A stretch of DNA of 64,000 nt from Aquificota bacterium (GCA_018771605.1 CP076324.1:1589700-1653699); one strand, 5' to 3'. Numbered from the stretch's first letter, positions 24,778-33,953 are shown. Program-made: numbers and translations. The notes: generated from the sequence alone by a model not told the origin.

Positions 24778-25660
24778 CCTTCTTTTTTAGGTCTCCCACC
24801 GTAAGCCTGTTCATAAGCTTGAAAAACTCCATAAGCTTTTGCTTGTGATATTCTTCTTGGTTTTCAATAAAGGTAAAGAGCCTCTTTATGCTTGGGTCTT
24901 CCACCATTTTCATCTCTTTTCCATATTCCCCGCTTGTCTCTTGTTCATAGAGTATCTCCGCCTTTACCTGCTCTTGGAGGCTCCTTAGAGGCCTTGGAGA
25001 AAAGTCTATCCTTTCAATCTGTGGCATGCCTCCCATCTCACCTATCTTTTCCCCGAGCTTTCCCATATGCACCATGCTCTCTATGGCAAGGTCAAGCATT
25101 ATGTCTTTGTAATTGCAGTCCTTTGTATGGAAAAACTGGTAAAGGTAGTTGATTATGGTTTGATATTCCTCCTTTAAAAACTTGTTTAGCACCTCTATAG
25201 TTTTTGGGTCAGCCTTTTGCTCTTCCGTTGGCATGCATACAAGCCCCTCTTTTACCTTTTCCATAAGCTCTGAAAACTCCAGTTTGTGGTCCTCCTCGTC
25301 CTTTATGACCCTCTCAAGGAGCCTCTTGACCGAATCATCCTTTACCATCTCAAGCTGTTGGCTGTATATCCTTATGGCTTCCTCCTCTGCCCAAACATCC
25401 TTTGATAGCATATCTGCCCAGTCTGGGCCACCTATCATGATCATGTCTTCTATCCTGTCAAGGACCACCTGCCCTCCCAGCTGGACCACCTTTTGGGCAA
25501 ACCACTTTAGATGTCTCATCTCCTGGCGTGCGATTTCCTCTATCTCGGAAGTGATGTTTCCATCTGTTATGAGGAATATATGGTATAGGTATTGCACTAT
25601 GGCAGAGTGTTCAAGGGCTACATCATAAAGCAATAGCTTTATAGTTTCTCTTTTATCCAT
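24770..25660 (-). CDS. Protein with two ferritin-like di-iron domains
   Basis: 296 aa made of two tandem four-helix ferritin-like domains joined near residue 150. The first carries E17-H18 region ligands, EMRHLKWF and DEEDHKLEF; the second carries ESMVHMGKLGEKI and ENQEEYHKQKLMEF. Each set resembles the ExxH pairs of di-iron bacterioferritin/rubrerythrin relatives. No signal peptide. Likely roles are iron storage or redox chemistry; exact activity unknown. Minus-strand operon with gmhA and nadK; starts 4 nt after the end of the glucan phosphorylase gene. Confidence 0.75.
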   Translation of the reverse strand: MDKRETIKLLLYDVALEHSAIVQYLYHIFLITDGNITSEIEEIARQEMRHLKWFAQKVVQLGGQVVLDRIEDMIMIGGPDWADMLSKDVWAEEEAIRIYSQQLEMVKDDSVKRLLERVIKDEEDHKLEFSELMEKVKEGLVCMPTEEQKADPKTIEVLNKFLKEEYQTIINYLYQFFHTKDCNYKDIMLDLAIESMVHMGKLGEKIGEMGGMPQIERIDFSPRPLRSLQEQVKAEILYEQETSGEYGKEMKMVEDPSIKRLFTFIENQEEYHKQKLMEFFKLMNRLTVGDLKKKDA

Positions 25661-25664
25661 AGCC

Positions 25665-27326
25665 TCACCTCAAGCCTATTTTATACACCTTACTAATATA
25701 GTCGCTTACCATCCTATGTGTGTTAAAGTAGGGACCTATGGTGGCTATGCTATTCTTCATGAGCCTTACCCATTCATCTTTGTGTTTATAATAAGTTGGT
25801 AGTATTATGTGGGCAAGCTTGCCATAAAGGTCTTCAAGGTCTTCTTCATCCAAAGACTCACTCATGTCCTGCCAGCTTGGCCTTGGGCCTATACCCCAAC
25901 CGTTGACACCCTCTACTCCGCCCTCCAGCCACCAGCCATCCCATGTGGAGAAGTTTAAGACCCCATTCATACCAGCCTTCATACCGCTCGTCCCACAAGC
26001 TTCATAAGGCCTTTTAGGGTTATTCAACCACACATCACAGCCAGCTATCAAAAGCTTTGCCATATCTATGCCATAGTTTTCCAAAAAGGTCACCTTAACA
26101 GTCTTGGTCCTCTCCCTTATTATCCTCATAGCCTCAAAGATCCTTTTAATCATATCCTTACCCATGCCATCCTTTGGATGGGCCTTACCAGCAAAAACAA
26201 TCTGAATCTCCCCTACCCTTTCACCAATGTGAATTAGCCTATCTATATCCCTTAAAATCAAGTCGTTCCTCTTATATGGAGTTACCCTTCTTGCTATACC
26301 TACGGTAAACACATCATCGGAAAAGCTTGCATCCGTTTGTTTATTTATAAGGTTTATAAGCTCACTCTTTATCTTGTTGTGGGTTTTAAGAAGAAGTTCT
26401 GAAGGAATGTCATAGACTCTTTGAAGCAGTATGGGGTTTTCATCCCAACCTGGTATGTATTCGTTAAAGACCTCTTGAAGCTCTGGATGTATCCATCTTT
26501 TGTGATATACACCGTTGGTTACATACTCTAGACTTCCTGTAAGTTCTGGAAATATACCCTGAGTAACGTACATATGCCTCTGGGATACAGCGTTTACCTT
26601 GCCAGAATACCTTGAAGCAAGCACAGAAAGGTTTATATAGCCTTCTACAGCTTCCTTTCCCCAATCTATAATATCATAAGCCTTTAGTTCTTCCTTTACC
26701 ATATCCACTGGAAACTTATCATGGCCAGCTGGCACGGGTGTATGCGTGGTAAAAACGCACCTTTTTCTTACTTCATCTGAACTCTTGAATTCTCTTAGTA
26801 GCTCTACCACAAGGAAGGCCGAATGGCTTTCGTTCATATGATAGACATGTATGGGATAGCCCAAGGCCTTCAGAACCCTGTAGCCACCTATACCCAAAAG
26901 GATCTCCTGCCTTAGCCTGTATATGCCATCATCAAAGTAGAGCTTACTGTTTAACTTCCTAATCTCTGGATCGTTGCCTTCCACATCCGCATCAAGGAAA
27001 AGTATCCTCACATCTGCCTTTGATCTAACCCAATACTCCCAACAGGCTACTTTTTGCTTTTTGTCTCCAAATAACACTTCCACCTCAACGTCAAGCTTCC
27101 TTAAATACTTCTTGTAATCCCAAAGGGCGTCAAAGTCCAACTGCATACCATGGGGAGTTATCTTCTGTAGGTTATACCCCCTCTTATATAGCAGTGTGAC
27201 ACAAACTGCAGGAATATCCATATCGGCATAGGAGTATAGGGTATCACCTGCAAGGGTTCCCAGCCCTCCACTGTATATTGGCATATTATCTTCTAGGCCA
27301 AGCTCCATAACAAAGTAAGCTATCAT
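25665..27326 (-). CDS. glgP: Alpha-glucan (glycogen) phosphorylase
   Basis: PLP enzyme releasing glucose-1-phosphate from glycogen or maltodextrin. 553 aa from the ATG at 27326, where the conserved N-terminus MIAYFVMELGLEDNMPIYSG begins; a longer frame upstream crosses into the divergent MFS gene and is rejected. The short bacterial/archaeal type shows GGLGTLAGD, FTTHTPVPAGHDKF, VGIARRVTPYKRNDLI and, near the C-terminus, GTSGMKAGMNGVLNFSTWDG with the PLP lysine. Only 21 bp separate it from the divergent transporter. Confidence 0.93.
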   Translation of the reverse strand: MIAYFVMELGLEDNMPIYSGGLGTLAGDTLYSYADMDIPAVCVTLLYKRGYNLQKITPHGMQLDFDALWDYKKYLRKLDVEVEVLFGDKKQKVACWEYWVRSKADVRILFLDADVEGNDPEIRKLNSKLYFDDGIYRLRQEILLGIGGYRVLKALGYPIHVYHMNESHSAFLVVELLREFKSSDEVRKRCVFTTHTPVPAGHDKFPVDMVKEELKAYDIIDWGKEAVEGYINLSVLASRYSGKVNAVSQRHMYVTQGIFPELTGSLEYVTNGVYHKRWIHPELQEVFNEYIPGWDENPILLQRVYDIPSELLLKTHNKIKSELINLINKQTDASFSDDVFTVGIARRVTPYKRNDLILRDIDRLIHIGERVGEIQIVFAGKAHPKDGMGKDMIKRIFEAMRIIRERTKTVKVTFLENYGIDMAKLLIAGCDVWLNNPKRPYEACGTSGMKAGMNGVLNFSTWDGWWLEGGVEGVNGWGIGPRPSWQDMSESLDEEDLEDLYGKLAHIILPTYYKHKDEWVRLMKNSIATIGPYFNTHRMVSDYISKVYKIGLR

Positions 27327-27347
27327 TGCTTTATATTTTATAGCACA

Positions 27348-28688
27348 ATGAAACTCATAGAGACAGACCTCACCTGCAGGCTTGACAGTCTTCCTTGGAC
27401 ATCCTTCCATACACGCTTTGTCTTTGCCCTAGGCATTACATGGGTTCTGGATGCCTTTGAGGTGGTAATAGTTAGCGCAGTTCTAAAGCCTATGGCAAAG
27501 AGCCTTGAATTTCTGCCCTGGCAGAGTTCTATGATGGTAAGCGGCTTTCTAATCGGAGCCATTTTGGGCTCTTTGATCTTTGGCTACCTTGCGGACAAGT
27601 ATGGAAGGAAGAAGCTCTTTTTGATTACTCTCCTTTTGTATGCTGGTGGCACCTTTTTAACAGGTTTTGCTCAAAGCTTTGAGACGGCTCTTTTATTTAG
27701 AATATTGGCCGGTGCTGGTCTGGGTGGGGAGTTCGCAGCCATTCAGTCTGCCATAGACGAGTTTGTACCATCAAGACATAGGGGCAAGGCGGATGGCACC
27801 ATTACAGCCCTTTGGAACCTGGGTAGTCTAATGGCTTCCTTAAGCGCCATTGGGCTTTTAAAGCTTTTGGACGAAGGCCTTGCCTGGCGTATAGCCTACT
27901 TCTTTGGAGGTCTTATAGCCTTGCTTGTGGTCTTTGTAAGGCTTTATGTGCCAGAGTCTCCAAGATGGCTCCTATCAAAGGGAAAGCTTGAAGAGGCCAA
28001 AAAGATAGTGGAAAGGGTGGAGTTGGAAGCTGGTGGAAAAAGGAGTGATAGCACATGCCATATACCTGTCTTTGAGGGCAGTATCCTTGACGCATCAAAG
28101 ATACTTCTAAAAGAATACAGATGGCGCTTCCTCTTTAGCGCCAGCATGAGCTTTACCATCCTTACCACCTATTATGGCATGATAACCCTACTACCTCTAA
28201 TCCTTTCCGAGGTCTACCACCTTCAGACAAAGGAAATCCCTCAAATACTCACCCTTGGAAGCTTGGGTGGCCTGTTGGGCGGCCTGTTGGTGGCTTATAT
28301 GGTAGACAAAATAGGCAGAGTACCCTTGGGAATACTTATAAGCCTTCTTTCCTCTCTCCTTAGCCTTTCCTTTCTTCTTGGCTTTGACCTTAAGACCACC
28401 TTCTTTGTTTATTCTTTTGTGGCCTTCTCCTTTGCCTCCGTTGCCTACGTGATAGCCACTGAGATCTATCCCTCTTACATAAGGGCCTACGCCATAGGCT
28501 TACTTTCTATAATAGGTAGGCTCTCTGGCGCTTTTGCGCCACTCTTTCTTGTTAGCCTTGCTCAGATAGGCTTTACCTTTGCCATGCTTGGTTTGGCTTG
28601 CCTTTGGCTTGTGGGCTTTTTTGCCTTTGTTCTGTGGGCCTTAAAGGGTATGGAAACAAAGGGCAAACCTTTGGAAGAAATTTCATAA
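27348..28688 (+). CDS. MFS transporter, metabolite:proton symporter type
   Basis: 446 aa with about 12 membrane segments. The MFS loop 2-3 motif appears as GYLADKYGRKKLF and the sugar-porter style PESPRWLLSKGK follows TM6, with a repeat of the loop motif in the second half (VDKIGRVPLG). The sequence groups with sugar/aromatic-acid/sialate-type symporters rather than drug exporters; substrate unknown. No Shine-Dalgarno sequence; TATATT lies 10 nt before the ATG. Divergent from glgP, followed 9 nt later by an SSS symporter gene. Confidence 0.88.
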   Translation: MKLIETDLTCRLDSLPWTSFHTRFVFALGITWVLDAFEVVIVSAVLKPMAKSLEFLPWQSSMMVSGFLIGAILGSLIFGYLADKYGRKKLFLITLLLYAGGTFLTGFAQSFETALLFRILAGAGLGGEFAAIQSAIDEFVPSRHRGKADGTITALWNLGSLMASLSAIGLLKLLDEGLAWRIAYFFGGLIALLVVFVRLYVPESPRWLLSKGKLEEAKKIVERVELEAGGKRSDSTCHIPVFEGSILDASKILLKEYRWRFLFSASMSFTILTTYYGMITLLPLILSEVYHLQTKEIPQILTLGSLGGLLGGLLVAYMVDKIGRVPLGILISLLSSLLSLSFLLGFDLKTTFFVYSFVAFSFASVAYVIATEIYPSYIRAYAIGLLSIIGRLSGAFAPLFLVSLAQIGFTFAMLGLACLWLVGFFAFVLWALKGMETKGKPLEEIS

Positions 28689-28697
28689 AATAATGGC

Positions 28698-30099
28698 ATG
28701 CTTTTAGGGTTCATCCTGCTTTATATGGTAGGTACCCTTCTTATAGGCCTTTTGGCAAGCACCTTTGTAAAAAACTCTAAGGACTTTATACTTGCGGGAA
28801 GAAGCCTTCCCTTGTATATGGCCACCTTTGTAACCTTTGCCACATGGTTTGGTGCGGAGACCGTCCTTGGTGCCTCTTCCACAATGGCAAAGGAGGGACT
28901 CATAGGCGTTATAGAAGACCCCTTTGGCGCAGCCCTATGCCTTATCCTCATAGGCCTCTTCTTTGCCAAGCCCTTATACAGGATGAACCTTCTTACTATG
29001 GGAGACTTCTATAGGGTGGTGTACGGAAGAAAAACGGAGATAGTGGCAAGCCTTATGATGGTTTTTTCTTACTTTGGATGGATAGGAGCCCAATTGGTGG
29101 CCATAGGTGTCATCTTACACTTGGTGATAGGTGTGCCTCAAACTGTGGGCACCTTTATAGGCTTTGGTGTGGTACTTTTTTTACACCTTTTTGGGTGGCA
29201 TGTGGGCAGTCTCTTTGACAGACTTTATCCAAACAATAATGATCATAGTGGGCCTTTTGGCAGTATTGTATGAGGTGTCTTCTGGCTTTTCACAAATAGT
29301 TCCCGTTCTTGCTTCCCAACCTTTGGATTACTACAGGTTTTTGCCAGAGCCTAGCTTAAAGGACATCCTACTTTATATATCTGCTTGGATCACTATAGGC
29401 CTTGGGTCCATCCCTCAACAGGATGTTTTCCAAAGAGTTATGTCCTCAAGGAGCGAAAGGGTGGCCGTACTTTCCACCATAGGCGGTGGCCTTATGTACC
29501 TTACCGTTGCCCTTATTCCTCTCATACTGGCCGTCTTTGCAAGGGTTAAACATCCAGAACTTTTAAACGTTGACCCCCAGCTTATGCTTCCCACCATGAT
29601 AATGGAGCATACAAGCCTGCTTACAAAGGTCTTCTTTTTTGGTGCTTTGCTTTCTGCCATTATGAGCACTGCAAGCGCAGCCGTCCTTGCTCCAGCCTCA
29701 GTTTTGAGTGAAAACCTTATAAGGCCTTACATAAAAAACCTCTCCGACAGGGGCTTTTTGTGGCTCACAAGGCTGTGCGTTGTCCTTGTAGCCCTCATCT
29801 CTTTGGGCTTTGCCCTCTCTGGAGAGAGCATATACCACCTTGTGGGAAGCTCTTCAGCCCTTAGTCTTGTATCTCTATTTGTTCCTCTTGTAGCAGGCCT
29901 ATACTTCAAAGGTTCCAATTCTCTTTCTGCCATTCTTTCTATGCTCTCAGGTTTTTTCAGTTGGGCTGTGCTTGAGTATATCTTCCATAGCGAGTTTGCC
30001 CTTTTGGTAGGCCTTTCCTTTAGCATTATTTCTTACTTGATTTGCAACTTGATCCTTAAGGTAGGTAAGAGAACAAAGCCTTATTTTGAAAAAAGTTAA
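28698..30099 (+). pseudogene. Sodium:solute symporter (SSS family), frameshifted
   Basis: Two overlapping frames make one SSS transporter. The first (28698-29273) covers TM1-5 with GRSLPLYMATFVTFATWFGA; the second (within 29164-30099) resumes with FYTFLGGMWAVSLTDFIQT, the conserved TM6 region, and carries the rest (QQDVFQRVMSSRS, ALLSAIMSTASAAVLAPASV). The switch falls in a run of seven T at 29174-29180; removing one T gives VLFYTFLGGMWAVSLTD in one frame. A recent mutation, homopolymer sequencing error or rescue by transcript slippage are all possible. Substrate unknown. Confidence 0.8.
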
Positions 30100-30114
30100 G
30101 ACATCCAAACAACG

Positions 30115-30120
30115 TATAAT
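30115..30120 (+). promoter_or_regulatory. -10 box of the UDG gene
   Basis: TATAAT ends 8 nt before the ATG at 30129, with no Shine-Dalgarno sequence between. No convincing -35 was found. Confidence 0.45.
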
Positions 30121-30128
30121 TTAAGTTT

Positions 30129-30821
30129 ATGCGTAAGATACAAGCAACCCTTATGGCCCTTTCAGAAATAGGCTTTGATGCACTATACATAGTAGATAAT
30201 AGCTTGTCAGAGAGTAAAGCTCAAGAAGCTCCGGTAAAAGAAGCACCTAAGGAAGATAAGAAAAAGCTCCTTGAAGAGCTTTACAAAAAGATTGAGAAAG
30301 AAAAAACATGCGTTCTGTATGAGGGTGCCAGTGGATACGTTTTTGGAGAGGGAAATCCCTATTCACCCGTTGTCTTTGTGGGCGAAGCCCCGGGAGAAGA
30401 AGAGGACCAACTAAAGCGTCCTTTTGTGGGAAGGGCTGGCAGGTACTTAAACCAAAAGCTTGAAGAGGTGGGTCTAAAGCGGGAAGAAGTTTATATTACA
30501 AACGTGGTAAAGTCAAGGCCACCGGGCAACAGAAAACCTACGCCAAAAGAGATGCAGAGCTGTCTACCCTACCTAAAAAAGGAGATAGAGATAATAAACC
30601 CAAAGCTTATAGTCTGTTTGGGTGCCACAGCCCTTGAGGGCATTTTGGGCAAAAGCCTGCCCATTACCAAACACAGGGGGCAAGTTTTTGATTATCCATA
30701 CAACAGAAAGATTAAAGTTTTGCTTACCTACCACCCAGCCTACATACTGAGAAATCCCGGTGCAGAAAAGGAGTTTGTGGAAGACCTTAAAAAGATAAAG
30801 GAACTTCTTTCAAACCTTTGA
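30129..30821 (+). CDS. Family 4 uracil-DNA glycosylase with altered Fe-S ligands
   Basis: Removes uracil from DNA, important where heat speeds cytosine deamination. 230 aa. Family motifs: GEAPGEEEDQLKRPFVGRAG (residues 85-104), LGATALE (164-170) and the catalytic-loop YHPAYILRNP. Thermophilic family 4 enzymes bind a 4Fe-4S cluster with four Cys (CxxC near the N-terminus, KCRPP, and one before the next helix). Here the equivalents read E58, C61, S129 and C145, so two ligands are gone. The first ~50 residues are a lysine-rich extension. Convergent with the ArsA-like gene, tails overlapping by 12 nt. Confidence 0.88.
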   Translation: MRKIQATLMALSEIGFDALYIVDNSLSESKAQEAPVKEAPKEDKKKLLEELYKKIEKEKTCVLYEGASGYVFGEGNPYSPVVFVGEAPGEEEDQLKRPFVGRAGRYLNQKLEEVGLKREEVYITNVVKSRPPGNRKPTPKEMQSCLPYLKKEIEIINPKLIVCLGATALEGILGKSLPITKHRGQVFDYPYNRKIKVLLTYHPAYILRNPGAEKEFVEDLKKIKELLSNL

Positions 30822-31997
30822 AAGGAATATCTTCAAATATCCATCTTCTATCTTTGCACCTTTTGGCTCATAATCTCTTAATCTTCTTGGTAGAAGCACA
30901 TGGCTCTTAAAGTTTTTCCACCTTACAATTATCTCTCCTTCACTCTTTAGAACGGATAGGCCCTCCTTTGTAAGAAAGGGTGCCTTTAGCTTTATAATGT
31001 AATCTCCATTCTCTTCTATAAACTCATAGGGCTTTTCCTTGTAGAAAACCCTTATGGGGTCCGTATCTCCATAGATCAGGTGAGAAAGTATCTCCAGCCT
31101 TTCTTGTCCTACCACCTCATCCTCCATAAGTGGCACAGTAAATACTGGAACTGGATAAAAGAGGGCGCTTATGTCCTCTATATGCCTTTTTTGGGTAAGA
31201 AGCCACCGAGAAAAATGCTCACAGTTTTCCACAGAAGGTGGAAGCACTTTATTTACAATAACCGCATCCACATTTACACCAAAGAGGTTAAAGTATAAGA
31301 AAGCCCTTTGGCTTTCTTTTAGAACCATCTTCTCCGGGTTTGCCACTATCCTAACAGAGGTTATCTCCGGGTCTATAAGGACCTCATCTACACCTTTTAG
31401 CCTCTCATAAAAGTTCTCAAGAGCCTTAAAGTATTCCTCATCTGGCAGAGGAACATCGGTAAGCCTTCTTGCCACAGGCCTTGCTATCTTCATTATATTT
31501 CTTTCCACGTTGAATATCTTTCTCATATACCACTTTAGGACCGTTGGCATGGAAACAAACCTGAGGGATTCACCGGTAGGTGGAAGGTCAAGCACCAGCA
31601 CGTCAAACTCACCCTCTCTGTAATACTTATTAACATAAAGAAGGCTTGTAACCTCTTCCATACCCGGAAGGATGGCAAGCTCTTCAGAAACCACCTGATC
31701 AAGGCCAGTGGTGTTAAAAAGAAGCTCCAAAAACCTATACACATCTCCCCAATACCTATCCACTTCCTCTTGGATGTCTATCTCTTGAACGTATAGCTTA
31801 TCCGTAACCTTTATAGGCAGTCCCTTGGCCTTTATCTTTTCTTCTTCCGGAAGGTCAAAGGCATCCCCTAAGCTATGGGCTGGGTCAAGAGAAACAACTA
31901 TGGTTTTATAGCCAAGGCTGGAAAGCCTATAGGCTGTGGCCGCAGAGATGGTAGTCTTTCCAACACCGCCCTTTCCAGAAAAAAGAAGAACCCTCAT
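30810..31997 (-). CDS. ArsA/GET3-family ATPase with C-terminal HSP20-like domain
   Basis: 395 aa single-domain member of the anion-transporting ATPase family. P-loop GKGGVGKTT (residues 8-16), signature SLDPAHSLGD, switch II LDLPPTGESLRF. After about residue 300 comes a beta-rich tail (KEKPYEFIEENGDYIIKLKA and on) like the HSP20-type domain of some ArsA proteins. No arsB or arsR is nearby, and no metalloid Cys triad is evident, so arsenite export is doubtful; a membrane-protein targeting or maturation role is equally possible. Confidence 0.8.
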   Translation of the reverse strand: MRVLLFSGKGGVGKTTISAATAYRLSSLGYKTIVVSLDPAHSLGDAFDLPEEEKIKAKGLPIKVTDKLYVQEIDIQEEVDRYWGDVYRFLELLFNTTGLDQVVSEELAILPGMEEVTSLLYVNKYYREGEFDVLVLDLPPTGESLRFVSMPTVLKWYMRKIFNVERNIMKIARPVARRLTDVPLPDEEYFKALENFYERLKGVDEVLIDPEITSVRIVANPEKMVLKESQRAFLYFNLFGVNVDAVIVNKVLPPSVENCEHFSRWLLTQKRHIEDISALFYPVPVFTVPLMEDEVVGQERLEILSHLIYGDTDPIRVFYKEKPYEFIEENGDYIIKLKAPFLTKEGLSVLKSEGEIIVRWKNFKSHVLLPRRLRDYEPKGAKIEDGYLKIFLSKV

Positions 31998-32000
31998 AGA

Positions 32001-32023
32001 AAAAGTATAAAGCTTATACTTTT
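32001..32023 (-). terminator. Terminator after cheY, overlapping the arsA-like promoter
   Basis: Perfect 10-bp stem AAAAGTATAA/TTATACTTTT with a 3-nt loop. On the minus strand it is followed by a short T-run right before the ArsA-like ATG. Its arm contains TATACT (32004-32009), 6 nt before that ATG, so the same bases may act as -10 for the next gene. Confidence 0.5.
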
Positions 32024-32417
32024 ATCCTCCACTTATCTGCTGCCACACTTTATCAAGCTTTTCTTTGAGGATTTCCGCTGTAAAAGGTTTCACTATGTAG
32101 TTGTTTGCACCCGCTTGTATGGCTTGTAAGACATTTTCCTTCTTTGCTTCTGCAGTAACCATAATAACAGGTATACTTTTAAGGTTTGGATCCTTCCTTA
32201 TCTCTTGCAAAAGGGTTATACCATCCATCTCTGGCATGTTCCAATCAAGTAAAACTAAATCGTACTTACCTTGCTTAAGCTTAAAAAAAGCCTCTTTACC
32301 GTTTTCTGCCTCTTCCACATTTGGATAGCCAAGCTGAGCCAATAATCCTTTAACTATTTTTCTCATAGTTGCCATATCATCAACCACTAAAATCCTTATA
32401 TTCTGCGGGAAACCCAT
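32022..32417 (-). CDS. cheY: Chemotaxis response regulator CheY
   Basis: Single receiver domain, 131 aa, that carries phosphate from CheA to the flagellar switch. Acid pocket DD in VVDDMATMRK, phospho-accepting Asp in VLLDWNMPEMDG, Thr in VIMVTAEAKKEN, and Lys in YIVKPFTAE: a complete active site. Last gene of the chemotaxis cluster, 9 nt after cheZ, and followed by an AT-rich hairpin terminator. The AAGGAGGTC-type ribosome site upstream supports the ATG at 32417. Confidence 0.95.
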   Translation of the reverse strand: MGFPQNIRILVVDDMATMRKIVKGLLAQLGYPNVEEAENGKEAFFKLKQGKYDLVLLDWNMPEMDGITLLQEIRKDPNLKSIPVIMVTAEAKKENVLQAIQAGANNYIVKPFTAEILKEKLDKVWQQISGG

Positions 32418-32426
32418 CTTGACCTC

Positions 32427-32984
32427 CTATAACCCAAGTTCTTTTAGTATTTCATCAACCTCTTCTTGAGAGATTCTATTTCCAGATATAAGTTCATGCA
32501 CCTTTCCTACAGCTTGGCTTTTTTTATCCTCGGGAAGCCCTGAGCTTTCAATAGAAAGCTCTATAAGTTCTATAAGTTTCCTTTTCGTTTCTTCAAGCAA
32601 GTTAATAACCTCATATATCTGTTGACTTGACAGATCCTGGAAGGAAAAAAGCTCATAGACTCTTAATAGAAGGCTTAGATTTTCGTCATTTTTGACCTTT
32701 ATAAGGTTAAGCCTCCATTTTACAGAGCTTTCCACATCTAAATTAATCAGATCTTCCACAATATCTTTAATATCATTAGAGTTTTTTGAAATCTTATCAA
32801 TATTATCCAATATCTTTTTCGTACTATCTTCAGAATATCTAATAACCTCTTTCAAACTTTCAGAAATGGTAGGAGTAGCCACCTCACCAGTGTACTTGAT
32901 TGTGGATGTAATGCTTTCTATCTTACTCCCAAGCACCTTGATCTCATCCAAAATGGCACTAATTATTTTCCTCACATCATCCAT
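32427..32984 (-). CDS. cheZ: CheZ-type chemotaxis phosphatase
   Basis: Dephosphorylates CheY-P. 185 aa from the ATG at 32984, preferred because it overlaps the J-domain gene by only 8 nt and sits after AAGGAGG; an upstream in-frame start at 33017 would overlap 41 nt. Mostly a long helical hairpin. FQDLSSQQ in the middle matches the CheZ catalytic FQDLTGQ, with the key Asp and Gln in place. The C-terminus SQEEVDEILKELGL is the amphipathic CheY-docking tail. Overall similarity to enterobacterial CheZ is low, so the call rests on motif, tail and neighbours. Confidence 0.85.
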   Translation of the reverse strand: MDDVRKIISAILDEIKVLGSKIESITSTIKYTGEVATPTISESLKEVIRYSEDSTKKILDNIDKISKNSNDIKDIVEDLINLDVESSVKWRLNLIKVKNDENLSLLLRVYELFSFQDLSSQQIYEVINLLEETKRKLIELIELSIESSGLPEDKKSQAVGKVHELISGNRISQEEVDEILKELGL

Positions 32985-33477
32985 AGCAAGATATGCCCTC
33001 CTTTCTGAATTTTGCAATATAAGCTTTCAAGATCTGATAATAATGATTTACTTCTTTTAGTTTCTCATTTGCCGATCTTTTATCTGAATAGATATCCGGG
33101 TGGTAAATCTTAACTATATCTCTGTATTTTCTCTTAAGCTCCTTCTCGTCTAAATCTTTTAAATCGAAAAAGCTCATAGCAATTTCAATACTGTGAGGCC
33201 TTTTATAAGGATTCAAACAATAAGACCAGTATGCTTTTACATAAGCTCTTATGATATTAGCCTTTTTCCTATAAAACACCTCAAAATCTTCCTTGAACAA
33301 TTCTTCATTAAAATAAGCATTTAGAGTTTTATAAGAATATTCTACAAACCATTCATCTATAAACCTGTCTAAATCTCCACCATACTTTTCAAACAGTTTA
33401 TAAAACATGGCTTGAAAAATATCTATTCTTTTTTCATTAATAAACTCCATAACCTTCTTCAAAAACACACTACCCAT
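32977..33477 (-). CDS. J-domain protein inside the chemotaxis operon
   Basis: 166 aa. The C-terminal ~60 residues form a DnaJ-like J domain: DLDEKELKRKYRDIVKIYHP, the diagnostic HPD, and helix III/IV residues NEKLKEVNHYYQILKAY. The N-terminal ~100 residues (aromatic, helical, with EYSYKTLNAYFNEELFKED) are not recognised. No zinc-finger or Gly/Phe region. It would stimulate an Hsp70 (DnaK) near a specific client. It is 5 nt from cheW and overlaps cheZ, so it is a true operon member. Confidence 0.78.
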   Translation of the reverse strand: MGSVFLKKVMEFINEKRIDIFQAMFYKLFEKYGGDLDRFIDEWFVEYSYKTLNAYFNEELFKEDFEVFYRKKANIIRAYVKAYWSYCLNPYKRPHSIEIAMSFFDLKDLDEKELKRKYRDIVKIYHPDIYSDKRSANEKLKEVNHYYQILKAYIAKFRKEGISCYG

Positions 33478-33482
33478 ACTTC

Positions 33483-33953
33483 TTATATCCTCTCCTGGAA
33501 AACCTTTTCTAAGTCTATTATACTGATAAAACCCTCTTTTATCTGAGCAACGTTTGATATGAATTCACTGTAAATGGCGGTCATTGGGTTGGGTTCTAAC
33601 ATGCCCTCCTCTATTTTAACCACGCCGTATACAGAATCCACTTCCACAGCTACCTTTCCATAGGATGTTTCCAGTATGATTAGCCTTGATGGTTGAGTCT
33701 TTTGAGGTATGCCCATTATTTGCTTAATAGAGATAACAGGTATGATCTCGCCCCTAAGGTTTATCACACCCCTTATATAAGAAGGAGTGAGAGGAACGGG
33801 AAATAGTTCTAACACCTTAGATATTTCAAGCACCTTCCTTAGAGGTATGCCCATAAACTCCTTTTCCAAGTATATGGCTAAAAATTCATGTACCTTTTTT
33901 ACCTCCCTTCCGGCTATGGAAGTATTTTTGTTTTCTATCCTCATAAGCCCCAT
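33483..33953 (-). CDS. cheW: Chemotaxis adaptor CheW
   Basis: 156-aa single CheW domain that bridges receptors and CheA. Landmarks: FLAIYLEKEFMGIPLRKVLE, PLTPSYIRGVINLRGEIIPV (the conserved NLRG turn) and VDSVYGVVKIEEG. The N-terminal ~20 residues are variable. It lies 11 nt after cheA and 5 nt before the J-domain gene, all on the minus strand. A second CheW-like module is present in CheV. Confidence 0.95.
   Translation of the reverse strand: MGLMRIENKNTSIAGREVKKVHEFLAIYLEKEFMGIPLRKVLEISKVLELFPVPLTPSYIRGVINLRGEIIPVISIKQIMGIPQKTQPSRLIILETSYGKVAVEVDSVYGVVKIEEGMLEPNPMTAIYSEFISNVAQIKEGFISIIDLEKVFQERI

Noticed and set aside
29271-29273. TGA ending the first SSS transporter frame as selenocysteine
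   Set aside because: The sequence after the TGA in that frame is not transporter-like; a one-base shift in the T-run explains the family match fully.
30810-31997. Arsenite resistance operon
   Set aside because: The ATPase has a single nucleotide-binding domain and no arsB, arsR or arsC neighbours, so the family name should not be read as function.
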